Origin: Vagococcus allomyrinae
Lineage (GTDB): Bacteria > Bacillota > Bacilli > Lactobacillales > Vagococcaceae
Direction of reading: 5' to 3'
Length of the DNA: 64,000 nt
Assembly: GCF_017829975.1 (NCBI RefSeq)
Contig: NZ_JAEEGA010000002.1
Span: 396,033 to 460,032, forward strand
In this document: one piece after another, positions 54,442-63,175 of the stretch
Position numbering within the stretch: position 1 is the first letter of the stretch
Layout: each line of letters starts with the position of its first letter
Position numbers and translations under genes: made by a program
The notes under the pieces: generated by a model
What the model saw: only the letters and a program-made list of their open reading frames with translations
Database searches by the model: none
Told to the model about the DNA's origin: nothing

Positions 54442-55191
54442 TTAAACGGTGATTAATTCAATCTTCTGTTGTTTAATAAATGTTGCTGCATCATCTGGAA
54501 TGCCTTTATCGGTGTAAACCAGTGCGATGTCGCTGAAAGAAAATTCCGAGACGACCCCCACCTGAGAAAATTTACTGGAATCCGTTAAGACAATGGTTTT
54601 ATTGGCTGATGACATCATGGCATTTGCTGTGTCACAGCGGGTGATGTCACTGCCCGTAAACCCTCGTCTTTTATCAAATCCATCAATACCTACAAACAGT
54701 TTGTCGACACAAAACTCACTGATCAACTTTCGAACCAATGGGCCAACATTGACCTGTGAGTCTTTTTGGTACTCACCACCGATTAAGACCACTTTGACGG
54801 ATTCGGCTTTTCTGATATAAGACGCAATAAAACAAGAATTGGTAATCACGGTTATGTCGTTCTTATTATAGGCCAATTCTTCTGCCAACAGTGTACACGT
54901 CGAGCCAGATTCGATCATCACGGTCTCTCCGTCTTTTACTAGTTTGGCTGCTTCTAAAGCAATTCTGCGTTTTAAATCATAATTAGAGGCTAGGCGGTAA
55001 TTGATATCGTCTTGATTATTAATAACTGCAAATCCATGCTCGCGATGCAAAATCCCTCTAGCTTCCAACTTATCTAGGTCCTTACGAATCGTCACACGGG
55101 AGACATTAAGCAACAACGCCAATTTATTAACTTCAATTTTTTTATCTCTGCTGACAATCGAAATAATTTCTTCTTCTCGTGACATAATCAT
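54442..55191 (-). CDS. DeoR-family transcriptional regulator
   Basis: A 249-residue repressor. The N-terminal winged HTH is LALLLNVSRVTIRKDLDKLEARGILHREHG. The DeoR sugar-phosphate sensor domain includes DGETVMIESGSTCTLLAEEL and DKLFVGIDGFDKRRGFT. Divergent from the activase gene and upstream of the radical enzyme gene, it probably represses both. A phosphorylated sugar or anhydrosugar from the PTS would be the inducer. A good promoter (TTGAAA-17-TATGCT at 55239-55211) lies upstream. Confidence 0.87.
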   Translation of the reverse strand: MIMSREEEIISIVSRDKKIEVNKLALLLNVSRVTIRKDLDKLEARGILHREHGFAVINNQDDINYRLASNYDLKRRIALEAAKLVKDGETVMIESGSTCTLLAEELAYNKNDITVITNSCFIASYIRKAESVKVVLIGGEYQKDSQVNVGPLVRKLISEFCVDKLFVGIDGFDKRRGFTGSDITRCDTANAMMSSANKTIVLTDSSKFSQVGVVSEFSFSDIALVYTDKGIPDDAATFIKQQKIELITV

Positions 55192-55210
55192 CCCTCGCTT
55201 TTATTTTGTT

Positions 55211-55239
55211 AGCATATCATATTTACTAAAAGCTTTCAA
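55211..55239 (-). promoter_or_regulatory. Promoter of the deoR gene
   Basis: Minus strand TTGAAA (55239-55234) and TATGCT (55216-55211), spacing 17. It lies 20-48 bases upstream of the DeoR start. Confidence 0.6.
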
Positions 55240-55253
55240 CATCGCCAACTATA

Positions 55254-55267
55254 GTTTCGTTCGTAAC
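55254..55267. promoter_or_regulatory. DeoR-type operator between deoR and activase genes
   Basis: GTTTCGTTCGTAAC fits the dyad GTTTC-N4-GAAAC with one mismatch. It sits between the two divergent promoters. The same motif occurs at the radical-enzyme and PTS promoters. Confidence 0.6.
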
Positions 55268-55338
55268 TAATATCGTTTACGTTTATTAAGTATTGTGCTA
55301 AACTTATTGTATATAAAAATGGAAAGAAGGAAATTTCT

Positions 55339-56127
55339 ATGACCACTCAGCCAAAATTAACCGCGTGCATCTTTAATATTCAAAAATTTAGTCTCCATGA
55401 TGGCGCTGGTATCCGAACCGTTGTCTTCTTTAAAGGGTGTCCTCTACGTTGTTATTGGTGCTCCAATCCAGAATCTCAAAAAGGTACCCCTGAAGATATG
55501 TGGAACACTAGTCAGGGAAAATACACCACTGTTGGAGAATATCGAACGATTGACGAGGTGATTGACGAAGTGATGCAAGATGTTCTTTTTTATGAAGAAT
55601 CTGGTGGCGGAGTGACTTTATCAGGGGGGGAAGTCCTCTATCAAGCAGAATTTGCCACCGAGTTATTGCGATTACTTAAAGAAAAAGGGATACATACCGC
55701 AACTGAAACAACCGGCTACGCTAAACAAGAGGTATTTGCCGCCTATCTGAAACAAGTCGACACTTTATACTTTGATGTTAAACATTATGATCCAGAAAAA
55801 CACCGCGAAGGAATTGGCGTGACAAATGAGCTGATTTTAGCAAACTTGGCTTACTCTTTAAAGCATCATGATCAGCTAATCGTGCGCATCCCCGTCATTC
55901 CTCATTTTAATGACAGCCCTCAAGATGCCGAAAAATTCGCACAGCTATTTAATCAGCTGAAGGTCAAGGAGATTGAATTACTACCATTTCATCAATATGG
56001 TCAACAAAAATACGACAACTTGAAGCGGGACTACAGAATGGCAGATATTCCCCAACTGCATACGGAAGATCTGGCTTATTTTAGAGATATTATGGAAGAT
56101 CATGGTATCACTTGTCTTGTAAGATAA
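55339..56127 (+). CDS. Glycyl radical enzyme activating enzyme, short PflA-like type
   Basis: A 262-residue radical-SAM enzyme with the cluster motif GCPLRCYWCSNPE (C-x3-C-x2-C, near residues 33-40) and VTLSGGEVLYQ. It generates the glycyl radical on the partner using S-adenosylmethionine. Most activases of non-PFL radical enzymes carry an inserted ferredoxin-like domain with two more 4Fe-4S clusters, giving about 300 residues. Here the chain goes straight from CSNPE to the rest of the barrel, so those clusters are absent. GAAGGAAATTTCT precedes the ATG. It is divergent from deoR. Confidence 0.87.
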   Translation: MTTQPKLTACIFNIQKFSLHDGAGIRTVVFFKGCPLRCYWCSNPESQKGTPEDMWNTSQGKYTTVGEYRTIDEVIDEVMQDVLFYEESGGGVTLSGGEVLYQAEFATELLRLLKEKGIHTATETTGYAKQEVFAAYLKQVDTLYFDVKHYDPEKHREGIGVTNELILANLAYSLKHHDQLIVRIPVIPHFNDSPQDAEKFAQLFNQLKVKEIELLPFHQYGQQKYDNLKRDYRMADIPQLHTEDLAYFRDIMEDHGITCLVR

Positions 56128-56341
56128 GGGCTGCTGTGTTGAGCTTAATGACTTGTTCTTCAGATCACTTTTCTTCAACCATAACCTTTACTTCTCGACA
56201 AACGATTTTTAATACAAAAAAACTTATAAAGATTTTTATATCGCTAAAACGAAGAGCAATGTGATATATTATCATTATTAGAATCGAATTACCCGATAGA
56301 TTCCATCATAATTTAACTAAAAATGAAAAAGAGGACTAATA

Positions 56342-56800
56342 ATGAAAAAAATGCTGACTTTATTAATTTTCTCTATTATTTTTTTGACAGCTTGTGATGG
56401 AACTAAATCTATCACAAACGACACTTCGGAGAAAAGGGAGACGAGGGCAACCTCACATTCAAATGACACTGCAAACTCAAATGAAAGCAATGTTATTATT
56501 GAACTACGGGATCAAACTGAGAATTATGATCGGTTTTTACAATTTTCAGAAAAAGTGGTCAAAGGTGAAGCCGACAATATACGAATCATAACTTATACTA
56601 TCGAAGGTGACGAAATTATAAGGGAACTTAACACGGACAAAGGAGAAATAATTTCTAGGTATGATACAACCAGAGATCAATACGGCTCCCAACAAATAAC
56701 GGAAGAGACATTCGCAAGAATAATTGAAAAGGATGGGCTATATATCTTGAAGAACGAGCAATCGATTGATGAAGATAATGCTATTTTAGCCAAGCGCTGA
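56342..56800 (+). CDS. Lipoprotein, DUF4362-like
   Basis: A 152-residue secreted lipoprotein. The signal peptide KKMLTLLIFSIIFLTAC ends in a lipobox with C18 as the acylated residue, and a Ser/Asn/Thr-rich linker follows. The mature domain (residues about 50-145) reads NVIIELRDQTENYDRFLQFSEKV... and EETFARIIEKDGLYILKN, similar to DUF4362 proteins of Bacilli. Function is unknown. It lies 214 bases after the activase, on the same strand, with its own likely promoter. Confidence 0.72.
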   Translation: MKKMLTLLIFSIIFLTACDGTKSITNDTSEKRETRATSHSNDTANSNESNVIIELRDQTENYDRFLQFSEKVVKGEADNIRIITYTIEGDEIIRELNTDKGEIISRYDTTRDQYGSQQITEETFARIIEKDGLYILKNEQSIDEDNAILAKR

Positions 56801-56887
56801 AAGAAAGACTTGTTCTTAATAGCTGATTCACTCAAATGGGTAAGCAACGTCGGCAATAAAAAGAGCAAATTGATAGCAAATTAAAGA

Positions 56888-56929
56888 GGTCAGTCGCAAA
56901 ATTCAGCAGTTGAATTTTTGCGGCTGACC
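56888..56929 (-). terminator. Terminator of the PTS-ahpF operon
   Basis: GGTCAGCCGCAAAAATTCAA (minus strand) pairs with TGAATTTTGCGACTGACC, interrupted by one mismatch. The stem begins 4 bases past the AhpF stop. T-rich sequence (CTCTTTAATTTG) follows. Confidence 0.65.
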
Positions 56930-56932
56930 CTT

Positions 56933-58462
56933 CTAACGCATAAGGTAATTAGCTGCTCCTAAAGCCGCCGTTGCACCTGACCCCATCGAAATAATAATTT
57001 GTTTGTAGGCACTGTCCGTGCAGTCTCCTGCTGCAAATATACCCGGAAGATTGGTCATGCCGCGATGATCAATCATCACTTCCCCCGCTTCATTTAAACG
57101 TATTCCTGATTCAATCAGCCAGTCTGTGTTGGGAACTAAACGCGTTTGAATAAAAACAGCTTGTAACTCAATCAGGTGTTTCTGATTGGTTTCTCGGTGG
57201 ACATAACACAAGCCACTCACACGGTCAGTTCCCTTTATTTCCAACACTTCAGCGTCGGTAATGACTGTCACATTCGGTAAAACTTTGAGGCGGTTCAGCA
57301 GAAGTTGATCGGCTTTAAGCTGAGAGCTTTCCCCAAGAAGATACACGCGCTCAGTATAATTAGCCAATTCGATGGCTCCTTCAACGGCCTGATTGCTGTT
57401 GCCAATAACTGCCACCTTTTGACCAGAAAAAAGGGGACCATCACAATGGGGACAATTGGTGACGCCTTTCGCGAAAAAGGCCTTTTCACCAGGAATCGCC
57501 AATTCTTCCCAGGTTGCTCCTACTGCCAAGATAACCGCTCTTGCCTTAAGAATGGCGTTGCTTTCCAGTTCTACTTCGATCAGTTGACTCTTCCGAATGG
57601 ACTTAACCCGTTGATCTTTCAGTATCTCTACAGCAAATTGATTGACATGTATTTCTACCTCGCTCATTAAGCGAGCCCCTTCAGTATAGGGTTGGCCAAT
57701 CATATTTTCAATCCCGGCTATCTCCATTACTTTACCACCATAGTCAGTAGCAACCAGCCCCACTTTCAGCCCTTTACGAGCAGCATAGATGGCCGCGCTA
57801 TTGCCAGCAGGTCCACCGCCAATAATGAGGACATCAAAAATAATCTTCTTTAAGCTGGCAGGGATACTCGTTCGCCCAATTGCGAGGTCCAGCAGTTGCG
57901 CAACTGTTTGGCGACCGCTGGCCACTTCTTCTCCCTCAATGAGGATTGTCGGAACGGCTAAAATATTTCGTTTGCTACGCTCTTTATCGAACATCGCACC
58001 TTCAATCATCGTATGAGAGATGTTAGGGGCAATTATCGCTAAGAGGTTTAATGATTGGACAACCACTGGACAATTATGACAGTTTAAACTAACATACGTC
58101 TCAAAATGAATGTCTTTATCAAGCTCTGTTAGTCGCACACTCACCTCCTCAGGTATGGCAGGGAGGACACCATCAAGTTGTTTAATCGCAACAATCAATG
58201 ACTCAAATTCATGACCTAATGGTAGGCCAGCAAATTCAACGCGTGCTTCTGCCCCTTTTCTAGCCAAAGCAAAACAAGGTGTGCGAGATAAACTTGTTGT
58301 TTCAATGGAAAGTCGGGGACAGAGGACAATCACTTCGTCTAAAAATGCTTTTACCATGCGGGAATTGTCATCGTCACCTAAGCAGGCTTTTATGATTATT
58401 TCATGCTCTAATGTCGCCAATTGTTTAACTAAAAGCTGTTGTTCCTCTGTCGTTAACATCAT
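56933..58462 (-). CDS. ahpF: AhpF-type NADH peroxiredoxin reductase / NADH oxidase
   Basis: A 509-residue flavoprotein. Residues 1-200 are the tandem thioredoxin-like N-domain with the redox pair C128-H-N-C131. Next comes the FAD domain (VLIIGGGPAGNSAAIYAA), the second redox pair C337-P-H-C340 and the NAD domain. AhpF passes electrons from NADH to AhpC for peroxide reduction, but no ahpC is adjacent. Some streptococcal AhpF homologs act alone as H2O2-forming NADH oxidases. It lies 57 bases downstream of the PTS EIIC gene on the same strand, so co-transcription with the PTS is likely. This would place it in the radical-enzyme regulon. Confidence 0.88.
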   Translation of the reverse strand: MMLTTEEQQLLVKQLATLEHEIIIKACLGDDDNSRMVKAFLDEVIVLCPRLSIETTSLSRTPCFALARKGAEARVEFAGLPLGHEFESLIVAIKQLDGVLPAIPEEVSVRLTELDKDIHFETYVSLNCHNCPVVVQSLNLLAIIAPNISHTMIEGAMFDKERSKRNILAVPTILIEGEEVASGRQTVAQLLDLAIGRTSIPASLKKIIFDVLIIGGGPAGNSAAIYAARKGLKVGLVATDYGGKVMEIAGIENMIGQPYTEGARLMSEVEIHVNQFAVEILKDQRVKSIRKSQLIEVELESNAILKARAVILAVGATWEELAIPGEKAFFAKGVTNCPHCDGPLFSGQKVAVIGNSNQAVEGAIELANYTERVYLLGESSQLKADQLLLNRLKVLPNVTVITDAEVLEIKGTDRVSGLCYVHRETNQKHLIELQAVFIQTRLVPNTDWLIESGIRLNEAGEVMIDHRGMTNLPGIFAAGDCTDSAYKQIIISMGSGATAALGAANYLMR

Positions 58463-58519
58463 CCCAATCGCTCCTTTGCTGGCCCTCTTATAACTACGTA
58501 TAGTCAGCCATTCATCACT

Positions 58520-59833
58520 TTATTCTACTACCTCTAGGGAGGCAGCTTCTTGCTCGTTGCTATAGGCCATGCCATCTTGAATTCTAAAGAATGGGTAATA
58601 AATAATCGATGATAAGACTAAAATTAAGAGTTGGACAACTGCACCTTGCCAACCGCCGACCATCAGTCCCGAAATAATAGCAGGCGTACTCCAAGGTAAC
58701 GTAACGCCGGCAAAAGGGGTCATAAAACCAATGGCGATTGAACCGTAAACCAACACTGCCGAAAGCACTGGAACTAGCATAAATGGCACAAACATGACAG
58801 GGTTCATGACGATGGGAAAGCCAAAAATAATCGGTTCATTCACATTAAATAGTGCTGGTAAAACGGCTACCTTTCCTAAGGCTTTATACTGTTGTGATTT
58901 GGCTGCCATTAACATGGCTAGAACTAAGCCAAAGGTAATACCTGAACCAGAGATCAGTAAAAAACTATCTAAAAATTGCTGAGTGACAATATGAGCGCCT
59001 TTCTCCAAGGATAAATCTCCGGTAGCTAATAAGGCTTTATTGGCATCTAAATTAGACAAAAGCAAGGCTGTTACGATGCCGTTGACGACCGATTGTCCAT
59101 GAACCCCAAACCACCATAAGAACGAGATAAAGAAGGCAATACCAATGGCCCCAGGTAATGAGCCAGTTAACCCTTGTAAGGGAACCTGAATAACGTCGTA
59201 GATCATTTCAATAAATGTTCCGCCAGTCAGGGCTTTCGAGACGATATACACGATCATCGCCAGTAAGAAGATCGCAAAGGCCGGCGTCATGGCTTCAAAT
59301 TGTTTGGCAATGGCTTGAGGCACTTGTTGCGGCATCTTGATCACAATTTTTTTAGTAATAAAGGTTGTATAAATTGCTCCCACTGTTAAACCAATGATAA
59401 TCGCCCCAATAATCCCTTGACCGCCAAACCAAATTTTTGCGATGGCATCAGCAAGTGGTTCCCCACTTTCTGGCACATAAGAGGACCGAAGGGTAATAAA
59501 AAATGCCGAAAGAGAAAGGACACCTGCTGGTAAGGGTTCAACTCCACTGTTCTTCGCGTAAGAATAACCAATTGAAAAACATGATATTAATCCCATAATG
59601 GCAAAAGTCCCGGCATGAACTTGCATAAAGGGTTCTGTCCAATCAGAGCCAAATACGCTAGCAACCGCCTGATTAAATCCCTCGAAAGGAATTTGGCCGA
59701 TAATTAAGAAAATCGAGCCCACAACGGTTAGGGGCAAGATCGATAACATGCCGTCTTTTAATGCAATAATTCCTTTCATGTTGACAAATTTCATGATCGG
59801 CTTAATAATTTTTTGTGAACGACTCGTATTCAT
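58520..59833 (-). CDS. PTS lactose/cellobiose-type EIIC
   Basis: A 437-residue membrane permease of the lactose/cellobiose family. The N-terminal IIALKDGMLSILPLTVVGSIFLII and the WWFGVHGQSVVNGIVTALLL and PALFNVNEPIIFGFPIVMNP motifs (the conserved NEP(I/V)xFG region) are clear. About ten membrane segments are visible. Although annotated as cellobiose-type, no glycosidase accompanies it. The operator shared with the radical-enzyme genes suggests another substrate, possibly an anhydrohexitol. It follows EIIB by 15 bases. Confidence 0.9.
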   Translation of the reverse strand: MNTSRSQKIIKPIMKFVNMKGIIALKDGMLSILPLTVVGSIFLIIGQIPFEGFNQAVASVFGSDWTEPFMQVHAGTFAIMGLISCFSIGYSYAKNSGVEPLPAGVLSLSAFFITLRSSYVPESGEPLADAIAKIWFGGQGIIGAIIIGLTVGAIYTTFITKKIVIKMPQQVPQAIAKQFEAMTPAFAIFLLAMIVYIVSKALTGGTFIEMIYDVIQVPLQGLTGSLPGAIGIAFFISFLWWFGVHGQSVVNGIVTALLLSNLDANKALLATGDLSLEKGAHIVTQQFLDSFLLISGSGITFGLVLAMLMAAKSQQYKALGKVAVLPALFNVNEPIIFGFPIVMNPVMFVPFMLVPVLSAVLVYGSIAIGFMTPFAGVTLPWSTPAIISGLMVGGWQGAVVQLLILVLSSIIYYPFFRIQDGMAYSNEQEAASLEVVE

Positions 59834-59848
59834 TTACGGATTACCTCC

Positions 59849-60169
59849 TTAGATAGTTGCTTTTTTCTTAGATAGACTTAAAGCCAAACTCAGGACTTTT
59901 TCACCATCTAACATGCCATAATCAGCCATTGGAATGACTGCCAGTGGCACGTCACATTCTTTACAAATTCCTTCTGATTGATCGAAAGTATAACTGACTT
60001 GTGGTCCCAATAAGGCCACATCAATCCCTGTCACACAATCACATAATTTGGCTTGAGGATACGCCTCAATCACTACGTCAACATTTCGTTTCTCAGCTGC
60101 TATCTTCATATTGTTGACTAACATTCCTGTTGAAAAACCTGCTGCACAAAATAAACCTATTTTAATCAT
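59849..60169 (-). CDS. PTS lactose/cellobiose-type EIIB
   Basis: A cytoplasmic EIIB of about 106 residues. The phosphocysteine is C8 in the motif MIKIGLFCAAGFSTGML, as in CelA-type proteins. ATG at 60169 is chosen over the ATG two codons upstream because GGGAG then lies at proper distance. It lies between EIIA (18-24 bases) and EIIC. Confidence 0.88.
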   Translation of the reverse strand: MIKIGLFCAAGFSTGMLVNNMKIAAEKRNVDVVIEAYPQAKLCDCVTGIDVALLGPQVSYTFDQSEGICKECDVPLAVIPMADYGMLDGEKVLSLALSLSKKKATI

Positions 60170-60192
60170 AATCATACTCTCCCTTTATCTAG

Positions 60193-60510
60193 TTAGTTTT
60201 GTTGTTCTTTTCTTAACTCAATGATCTCTTTAATTAAATTAATTTCCGTAATCGTTGTCATTAAATGGTCCTGGGCATGGATAAACAATGCGGTTATCTC
60301 CATTTTGTTGCCACTTGCTTCTTGGACTAAAAAACTCGTTTGCATATTGTGTGCTTCTGTCAGTGCCGCTTCTGCCAATTTAATTTCTTGATCACTCTCT
60401 TCAACCTTTCCTTGTTTTACCTGACTCAGCGCCAGGTAAATATGTTGTTTGGCATCTCCGGCATGTAAGATTAACCCCATAATAAGTTGATCTGGTACAA
60501 TTGTTTCCAT
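60193..60510 (-). CDS. PTS lactose/cellobiose-type EIIA
   Basis: A 105-residue all-helical EIIA. The phospho-accepting histidine H78 lies in LFIHAQDHLMT, and GLILHAGDAKQHIYLAL is the family's conserved first helix. It receives phosphate from HPr. It is the first gene of the PTS-ahpF operon, with AAAGGGTGG upstream of the ATG. A GTTTC-N4-GAAAC operator lies about 120 bases upstream. Confidence 0.9.
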   Translation of the reverse strand: METIVPDQLIMGLILHAGDAKQHIYLALSQVKQGKVEESDQEIKLAEAALTEAHNMQTSFLVQEASGNKMEITALFIHAQDHLMTTITEINLIKEIIELRKEQQN

Positions 60511-60628
60511 TACGATCCACCCTTTCTTTTTACTAATCGCTACCGAAAGTTCTCTTCTTGATAATCAAAAATTCATCACAACGTCACCTCTCCTTCTTCA
60601 CTTTTGACTTGTCAAAGCCCTTTATTAA

Positions 60629-60642
60629 GTTTCAAATGAAAC
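60629..60642. promoter_or_regulatory. DeoR-type operator of the PTS operon
   Basis: GTTTCATTTGAAAC on the minus strand is a perfect GTTTC-N4-GAAAC dyad. A TAATAA hexamer just downstream (minus strand) may be the -10, so a bound repressor would block the promoter. Confidence 0.6.
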
Positions 60643-60665
60643 ATAAAAACAATTCCTTCACAAGT

Positions 60666-60719
60666 AAAAAAATACCATCTGAAAGCGTATTCGTCAATAG
60701 TTGACGGCTTTCTTGATGG
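60666..60719 (-). terminator. Terminator of the ABC transporter operon
   Basis: On the minus strand CCATC-AAGAAAGC-CGTCAA pairs with TTGACG-GCTTTC-GATGG through an interrupted stem, followed by seven T (60672-60666). It lies upstream of the PTS promoter and separates the two operons. Confidence 0.7.
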
Positions 60720-60846
60720 CGTTTTGCACAATAGTGCACATATAACTATTTATTTAAAGGTGCTAAAGATTTTAAACAAAAAAAGCCTAGGACACTATCT
60801 CCCAGACTCTCAATATGACTGATCAGCAACGAATTTCCCGCCTATT

Positions 60847-61593
60847 TTAATCCTTTTCAAAACCATTTTTCCGATAAACAATCAGAAAAATAACAAAAAA
60901 TACGAGACAGCTTGCGACTAAAATGACCCAGTCAAGCATTGCCAAGGGATTTTTATTACCTGACGCAATTTCAGTGGTCATCGTCGCTAAAATACCTGTG
61001 TAGAGGTATTGATTAACTGTTTGTAAACCGGCGAACATATCGCTAAACATTGGCACCATCATCAAGACCATCATAAAAAATACCATGTTATTAGACGCCG
61101 CCATTTGATCTTTAGAGAATATCCCGACAATCATGCCTATAACGCAGGTCGTCAATGTCGCCAGAAAAATAGCCAGAAAGTAAGTTAATAAGTTAACCTC
61201 TTCTAATGGTATCCCACTTAAAAGTAAGACAACCACATTGGATAGCACCGTCACCACGACTACTGGAATGACCGTACTAACAAAATAGTCCATTCCCGAT
61301 ACCGATGAAGTCATCAAGGTCCGCAATGTATGTTTTTCTTTATCTTTTGCTAAAAGAGTCGCTGGCATCATCAAGGCGATCATGCAAATCGTAAATAAAA
61401 TCCCCATCTTCAATATTAACGAAAATCCCATGGCCCTTGTCTCTTTATCAGAAAAGAGATCTGCTAAACCAAAACGATAGACCAAGATAAAACCAATTGG
61501 TAATAAGATTCCAACTAAAAATGATTTATTCTTTAATAATTCCCTTGTTTTAAACTGCATTAATGCGCTTGATTTACTCAATGATAGATTCAT
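60847..61593 (-). CDS. ABC-2 type transporter permease
   Basis: A 248-residue membrane protein with six hydrophobic segments in the ABC-2 pattern. A conserved cytoplasmic MPATLLAKDKEKHTLRTLMTSSVSGMDYF precedes the third segment. It forms the exporter channel with the ATPase gene, which it overlaps (ATGA). The exported substrate, perhaps a drug or peptide, is unknown. A terminator lies downstream. Confidence 0.85.
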   Translation of the reverse strand: MNLSLSKSSALMQFKTRELLKNKSFLVGILLPIGFILVYRFGLADLFSDKETRAMGFSLILKMGILFTICMIALMMPATLLAKDKEKHTLRTLMTSSVSGMDYFVSTVIPVVVVTVLSNVVVLLLSGIPLEEVNLLTYFLAIFLATLTTCVIGMIVGIFSKDQMAASNNMVFFMMVLMMVPMFSDMFAGLQTVNQYLYTGILATMTTEIASGNKNPLAMLDWVILVASCLVFFVIFLIVYRKNGFEKD

Positions 61594-62441
61594 TGTAATT
61601 CCCTCCCTGTCACTGTTAGAAAGACTGATTCCAATGTCGGTTCACATGAATGAATCGCCTCTATGACATTGTCATTTAACCATTCTTGAATTTGCTGACT
61701 AGTCTCACTGCAGTGATCCAACACCACTCTTTCCTTGGTGTTTAGCAAAATGCGGTAACGTTTTTCGGCATTATATCGCAGACAAATTTCCTCTGGCGTC
61801 CCGTATTCAACAATTTCACCGTCATTCAATAAGGCCACATAATCACAAAGCTTTGTGGCTTCTTCCATATTATGCGTGGTCAAAAAGATCCCCATCCCTG
61901 ACTGTTTCAACTCCAACAACAACTTATGGATTTCTAGCGCCGTAGAAGGGTCCAATCCTGATGTTGGTTCATCTAAGAATAATAGTTTCGGTTTATGCAA
62001 AACGGCTCTCGCTAAAACTAGGCGTTGACCTTGACCTTTGGATAGCTTTCCCGCTGGCTGCTTTTTCTGTTCCGATAACCCGACTCTGGTTAACAAACGG
62101 TCAATTTCAGAAGGTGAGACGTTTAATAATTTAGCGAACAGGAGTAAGTTATCATAGACTGAAAACTCTTCATAGATGCCACTTTGATCCGTGACAATTC
62201 CTATTTGTTCGTAGATTTTTTCATCAATTTTTTGGGTGTCTCGTCCTAAAATCGTTGCTTCCCCTTTAGATTGGCGCAACTGACCTGTTACAATTTTGAT
62301 CGTGGTTGTCTTACCTGATCCTGATGGCCCCAAAAAACCCACGATTTCGCCTGGACGAATTTGAAGATTGATATCTTTCAAGGCCTCTTTATTTTTGAAA
62401 CGTTTCCCGATATGTTTCAGTTTTAATAACTCTTCCATCAC
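61590..62441 (-). CDS. ABC transporter ATP-binding protein
   Basis: A 283-residue ATPase with Walker A GPSGSGKTTTIK, signature LSKGQGQRLVLARAV (a Q-rich variant of LSGGQ), Walker B KLLFLDEPTSGLD and the switch His in LTTHNMEEA. About 60 extra C-terminal residues are typical of ABC-2 exporter ATPases. It partners the permease at 60847-61593. Confidence 0.9.
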   Translation of the reverse strand: MMEELLKLKHIGKRFKNKEALKDINLQIRPGEIVGFLGPSGSGKTTTIKIVTGQLRQSKGEATILGRDTQKIDEKIYEQIGIVTDQSGIYEEFSVYDNLLLFAKLLNVSPSEIDRLLTRVGLSEQKKQPAGKLSKGQGQRLVLARAVLHKPKLLFLDEPTSGLDPSTALEIHKLLLELKQSGMGIFLTTHNMEEATKLCDYVALLNDGEIVEYGTPEEICLRYNAEKRYRILLNTKERVVLDHCSETSQQIQEWLNDNVIEAIHSCEPTLESVFLTVTGRELQ

Positions 62442-62594
62442 TTCTCACTCCTTATTATTACGACACTTACAGGATTGATTGTACTAAAAAAGTAAGACAC
62501 ACAGCGATTTTAATCCTAAACAGTCACTTTTCCTTCTTGAATGGTCATTTTCTTACCAGCGAATGACAAACATCTCCTCAACGACACTCTTCAC

Positions 62595-63011
62595 ATGGTT
62601 AAAGATTTATTAGCAAAATAATTGTATGATTCTGGCATTATTAACGACTTGGAAGTTGGCACCTATCATGGCTTAAAAGCCATCCATACCTATTTATTTG
62701 AAGATATCTATGATTTTGCTGGCAAACTTCGCACAGTTAATTTGGCCAAGAGACACTTTCGATTTGCACCGGTTATGTATTTAAAGCTAGCTCTGGAGCC
62801 TATTGATGCCATGCCGCAAGCGACGCTTGCGGAAATCGTCGCAAAATATGTGGAAATGACTATCGCTCACCCATTTCGTGAGGGGAATGGCCGCAGCACA
62901 CGTATATGGTTAGATTTAATCGTAAAAAAAGAATTGCAGAAGGTCATTGATTGAAATTTAATTGATAAAGAAGATTCTCTCTCTGTTATGGAAAGAAACG
63001 ATCTTAACTAG
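62595..63011 (+). pseudogene. Fic-domain protein, inactivated
   Basis: The core of a Fic AMP-transferase is present: [28 protein letters not shown] and the active-site loop [16 protein letters not shown] (62619-62621) interrupts the frame 8 codons after an ATG at 62595. A TGA (62952-62954) stands where family members have Trp (VVDW); the frame then continues as NLIDKEDSLSVMERNDLN to a stop at 63009-63011. The N-terminal inhibitory region and the last ~40 residues are missing. It is thus a decayed toxin-type gene with two premature stops. Confidence 0.8.
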
Positions 63012-63126
63012 GGAAGCTAGGCCTGTTTGATGTTTATTCACTGCGGTGACAGAGGCATCTATCAGGCTTGAGGATAACCTCTTCTCAACTTCTCTTTAAC
63101 GTCTGAGAATCAGCGACTTTTCTCGT

Positions 63127-63175
63127 GCAAAAAAAGCTATCCAATTATCTGTTTTAAGATAATCGAACAGCCTTC
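63127..63175 (-). terminator. Terminator of the flavin oxidoreductase gene
   Basis: On the minus strand GATTATCT-TAAAAC-AGATAAT, extended outward by GCT/AGC, is followed by seven T. It lies about 115 bases after the oxidoreductase stop. Confidence 0.55.

Larger units (their letters stand above)
60511..60846. other. Intergenic regulatory region upstream of the PTS operon
   Basis: These 336 bases contain the PTS operator (60629-60642), the terminator of the upstream ABC genes (60666-60719) and a small hairpin TGCAC-AATA-GTGCA near 60726-60740. No gene is visible. Confidence 0.5.

Noticed and set aside
58520-60510. A cellobiose utilisation operon
   Set aside because: No glycosidase lies with these PTS genes, and the operator motif ties them to the radical-enzyme regulon, so substrate assignment to cellobiose was not made.
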